NCBI RefSeq assembly: GCF_029626105.1
Contig: NZ_JARUBH010000009.1
Span: forward strand, 1,302,001 to 1,366,000
Length of the DNA stretch: 64,000 nucleotides
Source: Solwaraspora sp. WMMD792
GTDB lineage: Bacteria > Actinomycetota > Actinomycetes > Mycobacteriales > Micromonosporaceae
Direction: 5' to 3'
Of the stretch, positions 27,308 through 35,162 are shown one piece after another. Within the stretch, counting starts at the first letter, position 1. Each line of letters starts with the position of its first letter. Below the pieces are notes generated by a model. It was not told the DNA's origin, ran no database searches, and was given only the letters and a program-made list of their open reading frames with translations. The position numbers and the translations under genes are program-made.

Positions 27308-28327
27308 TTGACGGTGCACACCCCGCCGCAGGCGCTCGTCGTGATGGACCGGGACTCCTACCGGGCCCACTTCGACGAGGCTCGGCTGGAGCGCCTCGGC
27401 GGCCTTGTCGCCCTGGCCGATCCGATCTGGGCCGACGAACTCGACTCCCCGGCGGTACGCGCCCGGCTGGCCACGGTCGAGGTGCTGGTGACGTCCTGGG
27501 GGGCACCCCCGCTGACCCGGCAGCGGCTGGACACCGCGCCCGCCCTGCGCGCCGTCTTCCACGCCGCCGGCAGCGTCCGGTCACTGGTGACCGACGAGGT
27601 GTGGCGGCGCGGCATCCAGGTCAGCACCGCCGCCGACGCCAACGCCGTGCCGGTCGCCGAGTACACCCTCGCCGCGATCATCTTCGCCGGCAAGAAAGTG
27701 CCGTTCATTGCCGCCGACCCTGACCGGGCGTACCGGGGATGGAGCCACCACCACGGGCACGGCGACCTGTCCAACTACCGCCGCACCATCGGCGTCGTCG
27801 GCTTCTCCCGGATCGGCCGCCGGGTCGTCGACCTGATCGGCTGCCTCGACTCGGCCCGCTGCCTGGTCGCCGACCCGTACGCCGACCCGGCCGAGGTCAC
27901 GCTCGCCGGCGGCACCCTGGTCGAGCTGGCCGAGCTGCTGCCGCACAGCGACATCCTCACCCTGCACGCGCCGGAGCTGCCCAGCACGTACCGCATGATC
28001 GGCGCGGCCGAACTCGCGCTGCTGCCCGACCACGCGACCGTGATCAACACGGCCCGGGGCAGCCTGGTCGACCCGGCGGCGCTCGCCGCCGAATGCCGCT
28101 CCGGCCGGCTGTACGCGATCCTCGACGTCACCGACCCCGAACCGCTACCCGTCGACGCCGCCCTGCGCGGCAGCCCGAACGTCATGGTCAGCCCGCACCT
28201 GGCCGGTTCCCTCGGCACCGAGATCCACCGGCTGACCGACCACACCCTCGACGAACTGGCCCGCTGGACCGGCGGGGAACCACTGCACGCCGAAGTCACC
28301 CCGGACGCGTTCACGCTGCACGCCTGA
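27308..28327 (+). CDS. D-isomer-specific 2-hydroxyacid dehydrogenase family protein
   Basis: The 339-residue NAD(P)-dependent dehydrogenase has the catalytic-domain N-terminus (QALVVMDRDSYRAHF), a Rossmann fold (TIGVVGFSRIGRRVVDLI) and the family active-site residues Arg in NTARGSLVDP, Glu in DVTDPEPLP and His in VSPHLAGSLG. It probably reduces a 2-keto acid or oxidises the 2-hydroxy acid formed during uronate breakdown; the substrate is an inference from context. The start is TTG 27308, decided by GAGGAGA at 27297-27303; GTG 27314 would be too far. It leads the ABC importer operon, divergent from the repressor. Confidence 0.88.
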   Translation: MTVHTPPQALVVMDRDSYRAHFDEARLERLGGLVALADPIWADELDSPAVRARLATVEVLVTSWGAPPLTRQRLDTAPALRAVFHAAGSVRSLVTDEVWRRGIQVSTAADANAVPVAEYTLAAIIFAGKKVPFIAADPDRAYRGWSHHHGHGDLSNYRRTIGVVGFSRIGRRVVDLIGCLDSARCLVADPYADPAEVTLAGGTLVELAELLPHSDILTLHAPELPSTYRMIGAAELALLPDHATVINTARGSLVDPAALAAECRSGRLYAILDVTDPEPLPVDAALRGSPNVMVSPHLAGSLGTEIHRLTDHTLDELARWTGGEPLHAEVTPDAFTLHA

Positions 28328-28384
28328 CCGGCCGGGCTCCGTACCACTAAGAAATCCCGCACCCTCCGCAAAAGGAGTCACCTG

Positions 28385-29671
28385 ATGAACCGACACACCG
28401 GCAGGATGAACCGACACCTCGGCAGGGCGGTGGCCGCCGCGACCGCACTGGTTCTCGTCACCGCCGGCTGCGGTGGTGGCGACGAGCCGGCCGTCGGCGA
28501 CGACGGCCGCGAGATTCTCACCATCGCCCTGTGGAACTACGACAGCACCCCCGAGTTCGCGGCCCTGATCGACGGGTTCGAGGCCGCTCACCCGGACATC
28601 GACGTGCAACCGGTGGACATCCTCGCCGACGACTACGCCGAGAAGGTCACCACCATGCTGGCCGGTGGCGACCAGACAGACGTGCTCACCATGAAGAACG
28701 TCACCGACTACTCCCGGTACGCGCTGCGCGGCCAGTTGGCGTCGGTGGCCGACGAGGCCGCCGACCTCGACCAGAGCAAGTACCTCAGCCTGGAGCCGTT
28801 CAACCTCGACGGGGACTACTTCGCGTTGCCGTACCGCCAGGACTTCTGGGTCCTGTACTACAACAAGGCCATGCTCGCCGACACCGGCGCCGACCTGACC
28901 AGCCTCACCTGGGCCGAGTACGCCGACCTGGCCAAGCAGCTGACCAGCGGCAGCGGCCAGGACACCGTCTACGGCACCTACCACCACACCTGGCGCTCCA
29001 TCATCCACTCGACGGCGGCGGCGCAGAGCGGCGGCGACCTGATCGGCGGCGAGTACGGCTTCCTCAAGGACCGCTACGAGATGGTCCTCGACCTGCAGGA
29101 CGCCGGCGCGACTCTGCCGTGGGCCACGGCGTCGACGCAGAAGGTCCAGTACCACACGATGTTCTCCACCGAGCAGGCCGCGATGCTGCCGATGGGCACC
29201 TGGTACGCGGCCCGGCTGATCGAGGAGAAGAAGGCCGGCAGCATCGACGTCGACTGGGGCATCGCGCCGCTGCCGCAGGTCACCGAGGGCGGCCCGGTCA
29301 CCACCTTCGGCTCGCCGACGGCGTTCGCGGTCAACAACAAGGCCCGCAACTCCGAGGCCGCCCGGACCTTCGTCGCCTGGGCCGCCGGCCCCGAGGGCGC
29401 GGCGGCGATCGCCAGCATCGGCGTCTACCCGGCCTACTCCGACGAGACGATCACCGAGACCTACTTCGGCGTCGACGGCATGACCAACGACGAGGTCGCC
29501 CAGGCGGCGTTCCAGCCCGACGAGGTGGTGCTGGAGATGCCGGTCAGCGAGAAGTCCTCCGACGTGGACGTCATCCTCACCGAGGAGCACGAGCTGATCA
29601 TGATCGGTGAGCGGGCCGTGGACGACGGGCTCGCCGAGATGGGCGAGCGGGTCACCTCCGAGGTCGACTGA
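28385..29671 (+). CDS. ABC transporter sugar-binding lipoprotein
   Basis: The 428-residue protein is an extracellular solute-binding protein of the carbohydrate (CUT1) class. A basic N-terminus and hydrophobic stretch end in the lipobox VTAGC with the lipidated Cys near residue 31; the mature part shows LTIALWNYDSTPEFAALIDG, FEAAHPDIDVQPVDI, FALPYRQDFWVLYYNKAML and AMLPMGTWYAARLI, all typical of the family. ATG 28385 has AAAGGAG upstream. The two permease genes follow directly; no ATPase gene is present, so a shared ATPase (MsiK-like) elsewhere is likely. Confidence 0.93.
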   Translation: MNRHTGRMNRHLGRAVAAATALVLVTAGCGGGDEPAVGDDGREILTIALWNYDSTPEFAALIDGFEAAHPDIDVQPVDILADDYAEKVTTMLAGGDQTDVLTMKNVTDYSRYALRGQLASVADEAADLDQSKYLSLEPFNLDGDYFALPYRQDFWVLYYNKAMLADTGADLTSLTWAEYADLAKQLTSGSGQDTVYGTYHHTWRSIIHSTAAAQSGGDLIGGEYGFLKDRYEMVLDLQDAGATLPWATASTQKVQYHTMFSTEQAAMLPMGTWYAARLIEEKKAGSIDVDWGIAPLPQVTEGGPVTTFGSPTAFAVNNKARNSEAARTFVAWAAGPEGAAAIASIGVYPAYSDETITETYFGVDGMTNDEVAQAAFQPDEVVLEMPVSEKSSDVDVILTEEHELIMIGERAVDDGLAEMGERVTSEVD

Positions 29672-29679
29672 CTCGCACC

Positions 29680-30627
29680 ATGGCGATCCACACCCCGATC
29701 GACACCGTACGCACACCGGTACCCGGCGGTCCGCCGCCGGGTACCGGTGCGGCACGTCGGCTGCGCCGACGCAACACCCTGGCCGGCTGGAGCTTCATCC
29801 TGCCGAACTTCGTCGGCTTCGCCGCGCTGACCCTGGTGCCCGTCGTCGCCGCGCTGGCGTTGGCGTTCTTGGAGTGGAACTCCTACAGCACCCCGGAATG
29901 GGTCGGGCTGGACAACTTCCGCCGGATGGTGGGCAGCGAGACGTTCTGGACCGCGCTGTACAACACCACCTACTACGCGCTCGGGCACATCCCGTTGACC
30001 CTGGTCGCCGCGCTCGGCTTCGCCGTACTGCTCAACCGGGCGCTGCGCGGCGTCCGGTTCTTCCGTACCGCGTTGTTCTTCCCCTACATCACCGCGCTGG
30101 TCGCGGTGGCCGTGGTGTGGAACATGCTGTTCAACCCCGACGCCGGGCCGGTCAACCAGCTGCTGCGGGCGATCGGCATCGACAACCCGCCGGGCTGGAC
30201 CACCTCGACGACCTGGGCGATGCCGGCGGTGATCATCACCAGTGTCTGGCGGGACATGGGCTACTACATGGTGCTCTACCTGGCCGGGCTGCAGACCATC
30301 CCGGCCGAGCTGTACGAGGCGGCCCGCACCGACGGGGCGTCGGCCTGGCAGCGGTTCCGGCACATCACCGTGCCGTCGCTGCGGCCCACCACCTTCTTCG
30401 TGCTGATCATGCTGACCATCTCCAGCTTCAAGGTGTTCGACCTGATCCAGGTGATGACCGAGGGCGGTCCGGGCCGCTCCACGCTGGTGCTGTCGCAGCT
30501 GATCTTCCGGGAGGGGATCACCCAGGGCCGGTTCGGCTACTCGTCGGCGATCGCCATGGTGCTGTTCGTGGTCGTCCTGGTGATCACGGTGGTCCAGTTC
30601 CAGCTGCAGCGGAGGGGGGAACGATGA
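29680..30627 (+). CDS. Sugar ABC transporter permease (MalF type)
   Basis: The 315-residue protein has six predicted membrane helices and the inner-membrane EAA loop (LYEAARTDGASAWQRFRHIT) that docks the ATPase. It belongs to the MalF/UgpA group of CUT1 permeases. It starts 9 bases after the binding-protein gene and overlaps the second permease by four bases (ATGA), so the importer subunits are made together. Confidence 0.94.
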   Translation: MAIHTPIDTVRTPVPGGPPPGTGAARRLRRRNTLAGWSFILPNFVGFAALTLVPVVAALALAFLEWNSYSTPEWVGLDNFRRMVGSETFWTALYNTTYYALGHIPLTLVAALGFAVLLNRALRGVRFFRTALFFPYITALVAVAVVWNMLFNPDAGPVNQLLRAIGIDNPPGWTTSTTWAMPAVIITSVWRDMGYYMVLYLAGLQTIPAELYEAARTDGASAWQRFRHITVPSLRPTTFFVLIMLTISSFKVFDLIQVMTEGGPGRSTLVLSQLIFREGITQGRFGYSSAIAMVLFVVVLVITVVQFQLQRRGER

Positions 30628-31445
30628 GCCTCGCCGTGCTGCGCCGGGCCGTCCTGCAGGTGCTGCTCACCGTCCTCGGCCTGGCCGTGCTGGTGCCGTT
30701 CGCCTGGATGCTGGTCTCCTCGGTCAAGCTGGACTCGCAGGTGCTCACCGTGCCGATCCAGTGGATCCCGCAGGAGTTCCACTTCGACAACTACGTCCGC
30801 ATCTGGGACCGGATCCCACTCGGCACCTACCTGTACAACTCGATGTTCCTCAGCGTCACCATCACGTTCCTGCAGGTGCTGACCGGCAGCTTCGCCGCGT
30901 ACGGCTTCGCGAAGATCAGCTTCCCGGGCCGTGACCTTTTGTTCCTCGCCTACATCGCCACGATCGCCGTGCCCTGGCAGGCGTACATGGTGCCGCAGTA
31001 CATCATCATGGAACGGCTCGGCCTGGTGAACACCCACCTGTCGCTGATCCTGCTGCAGGCGTTCGGCGCGTTCGGGGTGTTCCTGATGCGCCAGTACTAC
31101 CTGACCATCCCCGACGAGCTGACCGAGGCCGCCCGCATCGACGGCCTCAACGAGTACGGCATCTGGGCGCGCATCGTGCTGCCGCTGTCCAAGCCGGCGC
31201 TGGCCAGCCTGGCGCTGCTCACCTTCGTCAACACCTGGAACGACTACATGGGACCGTTCATCTATCTGACCAGCAACGACCTCTGGACCGTACAGATCGG
31301 GCTGCGAACCTTCATCGGGCTCTACGAAGCCGAGTACGCCATGATCATGACCGGTTCGGTGCTGTCGATCCTGCCGATCCTGGTCGTCTTCCTGTTCGGC
31401 CAGCGCTACTTCGTGCAGGGCATCGCCACGAGCGGGTTGAAATGA
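30624..31445 (+). CDS. Sugar ABC transporter permease (MalG type)
   Basis: The 273-residue protein has six membrane helices and the EAA motif ELTEAARIDGLNEYGIWARI, placing it with MalG/UgpE permeases, the partner of the MalF-type subunit upstream. ATG 30624 lies in an ATGA overlap with that gene, with GGAGGGGGG just upstream. The YesL-like gene follows with another ATGA overlap. Confidence 0.94.
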   Translation: MSLAVLRRAVLQVLLTVLGLAVLVPFAWMLVSSVKLDSQVLTVPIQWIPQEFHFDNYVRIWDRIPLGTYLYNSMFLSVTITFLQVLTGSFAAYGFAKISFPGRDLLFLAYIATIAVPWQAYMVPQYIIMERLGLVNTHLSLILLQAFGAFGVFLMRQYYLTIPDELTEAARIDGLNEYGIWARIVLPLSKPALASLALLTFVNTWNDYMGPFIYLTSNDLWTVQIGLRTFIGLYEAEYAMIMTGSVLSILPILVVFLFGQRYFVQGIATSGLK

Positions 31446-32152
31446 CGGCGGCCCGCATGCGTCAACCGGCCCGGCAGCCGCTGCGGCCGTCGCTGACCGC
31501 GCGGGTCAACGTCGGCGCGGACACCTGGTCGACGATCTGGTCACTGGTGCACCGGGTGCTGGTGGTCAACCTCGGGCTGGCCGTGGCCAACCTGCCGCTG
31601 CTGGTCGCGCTCGCCGTCGTCGCCCAGCCGTGGCGCTACCCGGTCTTCTTCGGGCTGCTGTCGCTCAGCGTCGGGCCGGCGGTCACCGCCGCGTTCGGCT
31701 ACCTGCGGCAGGCCGAGGACGACGACCGGGCACCGGTACGCGAGTTCTTCCGCGCGTACCGGCGGAACTTCTTTGCCGCGCTGGCCCGCTGGGCGGCGGC
31801 GACGGCGCTGGTGGCGGTCCTGGTGACCGACATCGTCTGGCTGCACGACGCCGGCACTGCGGCGGTGCTCGTACCGCTGCTGGTGGTGCTGACCGTGCTG
31901 GTTGCCGCCACGACGGTGCTGCTGTTGGCCCTGGTCGAGCTGGCCCCGGGCCTCGGCGTGCGCGCGGCCGTCCGGGCCGCGGCCTGGTCGGCGGTACGCC
32001 GGGCACCGCTGAGCCTGCTCAGCCTGGTCGTGCTGCTGGCCGCCCTGCTGTCGGTCAACCAGGCGCCGCTGCTGGCGCTGTCGACGCTGCCCGGCTGCGC
32101 GCTGCTGGTCGTCTGGGTCAACAGCCGCGCCGCGCTGGCGTCGAGTACTTGA
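31442..32152 (+). CDS. YesL-family (DUF624) membrane protein
   Basis: The 236-residue protein has five to six hydrophobic helices and the DUF624 pattern: VHRVLVVNLGLAVANLPLLV, VGPAVTAAFGYLRQAEDDDRAP, VREFFRAYRRNFFAALARW. YesL-like genes sit in carbohydrate transport loci, such as the rhamnogalacturonan yes cluster of Bacillus, and their role is unknown but probably linked to the importer. The start is in an ATGA overlap with the MalG-type gene, so it is the last gene of this operon. Confidence 0.85.
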   Translation: MTAARMRQPARQPLRPSLTARVNVGADTWSTIWSLVHRVLVVNLGLAVANLPLLVALAVVAQPWRYPVFFGLLSLSVGPAVTAAFGYLRQAEDDDRAPVREFFRAYRRNFFAALARWAAATALVAVLVTDIVWLHDAGTAAVLVPLLVVLTVLVAATTVLLLALVELAPGLGVRAAVRAAAWSAVRRAPLSLLSLVVLLAALLSVNQAPLLALSTLPGCALLVVWVNSRAALASST

Positions 32153-32164
32153 CGTACTTGACGT
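32147..32164 (+). repeat. Two 9-bp tandem repeats ACTTGACGT
   Basis: ACTTGACGT occurs at 32147-32155 and 32156-32164, spanning the stop codon of the YesL-like gene. Each copy carries a -35-like TTGACG, so the pair may form tandem promoters for the antitoxin gene at 32215. Confidence 0.45.
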
Positions 32165-32214
32165 ACGCCCCTGCCTGCGGCTTGCTTGTTCCCAAGAGGA
32201 CGAGGAGGTGCCCG

Positions 32215-32631
32215 ATGTCGGTCACGCACTATGACAGCTACACCGAGGCTCGCGCGCACTTGAAGGATCTGCTGGACGCGGCCGAGCGGGGGCGCGTGGC
32301 TACGGTCAGGCGGGATGCGGCGCGGACGGCCGTGGTGGATGTTGAACGCCTCCGTTCCTCCCTCGCATCGCTCAGTGCACACCGCGCGCAGGTCGTCGCC
32401 GAAGCGGGCGGATGGTCGGTTTTCATCCCTGGCCTGCCCATCGCGGCGGATAGCGCGACGTTCGACGAGGCGATCACTGAGATGATCGTGGCGCTGCGCG
32501 AGTACGCCGAGGACTGGCAGGAGCGCCTGCTCGACGCTCCGAATCACCGGAGCAACTGGGCGCTGGTACAGATGATCAGTCTTAGCGACGATGATCAGTT
32601 GCGAGACTGGCTTGCGGGGTCCGGCCGGTGA
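32215..32631 (+). CDS. Phd-like antitoxin with HicB-like C-terminal part
   Basis: The 138-residue protein has a Phd/YefM-type N-terminus (YTEARAHLKDLLDAAERGRV, AVVDVERLRSSLAS) followed by a HicB-like segment (GGWSVFIPGLPIAADSATFD, EAITEMIVALREYAEDWQER). Such fused proteins usually pair with a small downstream toxin. ATG 32215 is preceded by GGAGGTG and is clearly the start. It overlaps the next gene by GTGA. The partner gene is only partly toxin-like (see 32628), so this antitoxin may be an orphan. Confidence 0.78.
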   Translation: MSVTHYDSYTEARAHLKDLLDAAERGRVATVRRDAARTAVVDVERLRSSLASLSAHRAQVVAEAGGWSVFIPGLPIAADSATFDEAITEMIVALREYAEDWQERLLDAPNHRSNWALVQMISLSDDDQLRDWLAGSGR

Positions 32632-33116
32632 CTTGGCCGCCGCCCACTCGCCAGGACCACGAGAGATTCTGCGACACCGAAGGGTGGAAGCGGGTGCGTG
32701 ACGCCCTCGGCCGCGTCGAGGACGTACGGCGTCATGGTGAGAGATACGAGCCGCTGACGGTGGCGGGGCTGGGCGCGCTGCTCGTCGGCGCTGACGAGCA
32801 GCGACGGTGGCGGTTGGTGGCGGAGTTCCTTGAGGAGTACCGGTCGGAGCCAGCGGAGAATCGGACTGCTCTGCTGGAGCAGGAGCCGGCTGTCACCGGC
32901 GATGAGCGCTGGGACGTGTTCCTGGCCGCGTTGACGGAACACCTGGCGACCAAGGATGGTCGCGGGGCACCGGCATGGGCCGAGGCACGATCACTGCGCC
33001 GGTTCTGGTTCCCGTTCAACACCCGGGCCGCGCGGGTCGACGCGGTGGTGCACGCCCCGGCGGCGTTCCGCCGTCGCGGAGTCTACGTATCGCCGCAAGA
33101 ATTGAACGTCGCGTGA
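32628..33116 (+). CDS. Chimeric ORF: toxin N-terminus joined to an unrelated conserved domain
   Basis: The 162-residue product starts like the short toxins that follow Phd/HicB antitoxins (MTWPPPTRQDHERFCDTEGW, then KRVRDALGR), but after about residue 29 it switches to a different conserved sequence: LTVAGLGALLVGADEQRRWR, LVAEFLEEYRSEP, LRRFWFPFNTRAARVDAVVH and APAAFRRRGVYVSPQEL. From memory, that second part normally precedes DUF6036-type nucleotidyltransferase genes, a relation I cannot check here. The first motif implies the toxin's body was lost by deletion. GTG 32628 overlaps the antitoxin stop; a GTGA overlap at the other end leads to a truncated third gene. Confidence 0.6.
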   Translation: MTWPPPTRQDHERFCDTEGWKRVRDALGRVEDVRRHGERYEPLTVAGLGALLVGADEQRRWRLVAEFLEEYRSEPAENRTALLEQEPAVTGDERWDVFLAALTEHLATKDGRGAPAWAEARSLRRFWFPFNTRAARVDAVVHAPAAFRRRGVYVSPQELNVA

Positions 33117-33241
33117 GCGCCGCTGATCCGCTCCTGGACCGCGTAGCGATCGAGGACGCATTCCGCCGGCTCGACGACAAAACCTACCCGGGGTGTTCCC
33201 TCGACAGCCGGTACCGTGACATGAGGTGCGATCCGGGGTAG
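33113..33241 (+). pseudogene. Truncated N-terminus of a nucleotidyltransferase-like gene
   Basis: From GTG 33113 (GTGA overlap with the gene before) the frame reads SAADPLLDRVAIEDAFRRLD followed by DK, typical of the opening helix of DUF6036-type nucleotidyltransferases. After that the sequence becomes unrelated and stops after 42 residues, before any catalytic GS-x-D motif. The break falls at about 33182, exactly where a CCTACCCGGGGT element begins. It is a broken remnant. Confidence 0.6.
33183..33194 (+). promoter_or_regulatory. CCTACCCGGGGT element upstream of an Xre regulator gene
   Basis: The 12 bases match 12 of 15 of the palindrome at 34537-34551, in front of the other Xre cassette. 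Both copies lead Xre-TPR regulator genes and both are followed at short distance by TCCCTC, so a common regulator or promoter type is suggested. Confidence 0.4.
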
Positions 33242-33275
33242 CGATCGCGTTTCCATGCGATGAGGAGGTTCGGGA

Positions 33276-34487
33276 ATGGACTCCATGCCTGGTCTGACCT
33301 TCGGACAGCGTCTGAAGGTCTACCGCGAGCGGTCCGGAAAGACCCGAGCAGTGCTCGGCGGCCTCGTTGGTCGCAGTGCCGAGTGGGTCAAGGCAGTGGA
33401 AACCGATCGAATCCTGCCGCCGCGCATACACATGCTGGACCGCATCGCCCGTGTCCTGAAAGTTGATGTATCCGCGCTCATCGGGGAACTGGGTGACCAC
33501 TCGGCCGTGGTGAACGGACCGGAGCATCCAGCATTGGCATCGGTTCGCGACGCCGTGAACCGCTCAACGCTGTCCAACGACGTCGCGGTACAGCCGTTGC
33601 CTCGGATCCGGGAGCGCCTTACGGCGGCGTGGCGGGCACGCCACCAGGCATCTGATCACCGCACGGTGCTTGGTGCACTCCTGCCGGACCTGTTGCGGGA
33701 CGCGCAGCGTGCCGCGTTGATGTACGACGGCGACGAGCGTCGGCAGGCGCAGGCGCTGCTGGCAGAGGTACTGGGGCTGGCGCAGATGTTCCTGGCCTAC
33801 CAGCCGGCGGCGGAACTCCTGTGGCGCGTCGCGGACCGCGCGATGGTCGCGGCTCAGGAGTCGGGGGATCCCGAAGCATTGGCGTGCGCTGGTTGGTTCT
33901 TGTGCCAGGTGCACCGGGACGCGGGAGACTGGGACACCGCCATGGCGGTGACGCTCGATGTCGTTTCGACGTTGGAGCCGCAGGTAGCCGAGTCGAACGC
34001 AAACTTGTTCGCTCTGTGGGGAGCACTGAACTTCGAGGCTGCCTACACCGCCGCGCGCGCCGGTGAGGAAGGTCGTGCGTGGCGGTACTGGGACCGTGCC
34101 GATCAAGTCGCTCAACGACTTCCGCAGGGCTTCTACCAGCCGCAGACCTCGTTCTCCCAGATCATCATGGGCGTACATGCGGTGACGGTGGCAGTGGAGT
34201 TGCAGAAGCCCGGCGAGGCGGTGCGGCAGTCACGGCGGATCGACCCGGCTGCAATCCCGTCAAGGCCGCGTCGTGCTCGACATCTGATCGAGGTTGCTCG
34301 TGGCGCTCACAGCAGGAGTAACTACGAGGCGGCTGTGGCGGCACTTCGGCAGGCGTACGAGTCGGCACCGGAGACGATTCGCTTCAACGGCTACGCCCGC
34401 CAGATCACCCTGGACCTGCTCGACGGGCCACGGACAATGAGGAACGAGGCTCGTGACCTTGCATCGAAGGTTGGCTTGGTCGCGTAG
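33276..34487 (+). CDS. Xre-family regulator with TPR-like sensor domain
   Basis: The 403-residue protein has an N-terminal Xre helix-turn-helix (about 8-65: GQRLKVYRERSGKTRAVLGG, SAEWVKAVETDRILPPRIHM) and then about 300 residues of helical repeats of the TPR kind (LLWRVADRAMVAAQESGDPE, RAWRYWDRADQVAQRLPQGF, YEAAVAALRQAYESAPETIR). Actinomycete proteins of this build are numerous and mostly uncharacterised; some sense peptides or small signals. ATG 33276 has GAGGAGG at 33262-33268. It ends 235 bases before the next regulator cassette. Confidence 0.88.
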   Translation: MDSMPGLTFGQRLKVYRERSGKTRAVLGGLVGRSAEWVKAVETDRILPPRIHMLDRIARVLKVDVSALIGELGDHSAVVNGPEHPALASVRDAVNRSTLSNDVAVQPLPRIRERLTAAWRARHQASDHRTVLGALLPDLLRDAQRAALMYDGDERRQAQALLAEVLGLAQMFLAYQPAAELLWRVADRAMVAAQESGDPEALACAGWFLCQVHRDAGDWDTAMAVTLDVVSTLEPQVAESNANLFALWGALNFEAAYTAARAGEEGRAWRYWDRADQVAQRLPQGFYQPQTSFSQIIMGVHAVTVAVELQKPGEAVRQSRRIDPAAIPSRPRRARHLIEVARGAHSRSNYEAAVAALRQAYESAPETIRFNGYARQITLDLLDGPRTMRNEARDLASKVGLVA

Positions 34488-34536
34488 CGGAGCATCGCCA
34501 ACTAGAGATTTGTGGAGGCGCTGTTCAGCGTCCCGC

Positions 34537-34551
34537 CCTACCCGGGGTAGG
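34537..34551 (+). promoter_or_regulatory. 15-bp palindrome CCTACCCGGGGTAGG upstream of the Xre cassette
   Basis: The arms CCTACCC and GGGTAGG are perfectly symmetric around a central G. It sits about 186 bases before the 57-residue gene and is shared in part with 33183-33194. It is a probable operator, perhaps for one of the Xre regulators. Confidence 0.5.
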
Positions 34552-34722
34552 AATCGTCCCTCTTGGAAGATCGGGTTGCCCATAGCGTGCTGTGTGGGCC
34601 CGGCGTCGCATCCCGTGATCGCCCTTTTCGCGTGTCGGGCCCGCCTGCTGGGCGGCGGCTCGGGGTTGACGTGGAGAGCCACCTCGGGTCGCCGCCCTTC
34701 CAACGCTTGTTGAGGGGGGACC

Positions 34723-34896
34723 GTGTTCGGGAAGTGGTTTCAGCGTGCGGACGTACCGGTGGATGTGGTGTATCCGGTGCCGGGTCGGCGGCGGTACGCC
34801 GACCGTACGGTGCCTCCGCCGGATCGGCGGCCGGCGACCCGTACCGATCGCGCGGAGCGGCGTGGTGGTAACGCCGGCCGGCACTTCCTGCGGTGA
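34723..34896 (+). CDS. 57-residue basic protein, first gene of the Xre cassette
   Basis: GTG 34723 with GAGGGGGGA just upstream opens a 57-codon frame ending TGA 34896. The product starts MFGKWFQRADVPVDVVYPVP and continues with a very Arg-rich tail (about a quarter arginine). No family is recognised. Support for it being real: a good ribosome-binding site, and a GTGA overlap with the next gene, which itself overlaps the Xre gene. It may be a short DNA- or nucleic-acid-binding or regulatory peptide; this is speculation. Confidence 0.62.
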   Translation: MFGKWFQRADVPVDVVYPVPGRRRYADRTVPPPDRRPATRTDRAERRGGNAGRHFLR

Positions 34897-35162
34897 AGAA
34901 GCCTCGGGCTGGCGGTGGGCCGGTGCATGAGCCGGTGCGTCCATCGTGGTGCTGTGCGGTCTGTCCGGACGGGACGCCGTGGCCGTGTCCGCCGGGTCGG
35001 ACGCAGTTGGCGGAGGCGTACGTCGGGGAGCCGTTGGCGTTGTCGGTCGACGTCGGCGAGCTGCTGACCGTGGCGGCCGAGGAGGCCGGGATCACCGACC
35101 CGGCCGAGTTGTACGAGCGTTTCGTGTCGTGGACCTGGATCGACGCGGGTGGCAGGCGATGA
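34893..35162 (+). CDS. 89-residue protein with a Cys-x2-Cys motif, second gene of the Xre cassette
   Basis: The 89-residue product begins MKKPRAGGGPVHEPVRPSWC and has four cysteines, including a CCAVCPDGTPWPCPPGR stretch resembling a small zinc ribbon, followed by an acidic helical half (LLTVAAEEAGITDPAELYER). GTG 34893 overlaps the 57-residue gene (GTGA) and its stop overlaps the Xre gene (ATGA), so the three are translationally coupled. Similar short cysteine proteins accompany Xre regulators in other actinomycetes, but I cannot name the family or role. Confidence 0.7.
   Translation: MKKPRAGGGPVHEPVRPSWCCAVCPDGTPWPCPPGRTQLAEAYVGEPLALSVDVGELLTVAAEEAGITDPAELYERFVSWTWIDAGGRR

Noticed and set aside
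32975-33241. Plus-strand 88-codon frame as a separate gene
   Set aside because: Only its last 42 codons, from GTG 33113, are in the coding frame of the nucleotidyltransferase-like remnant; the earlier part is out of frame inside the chimeric gene.
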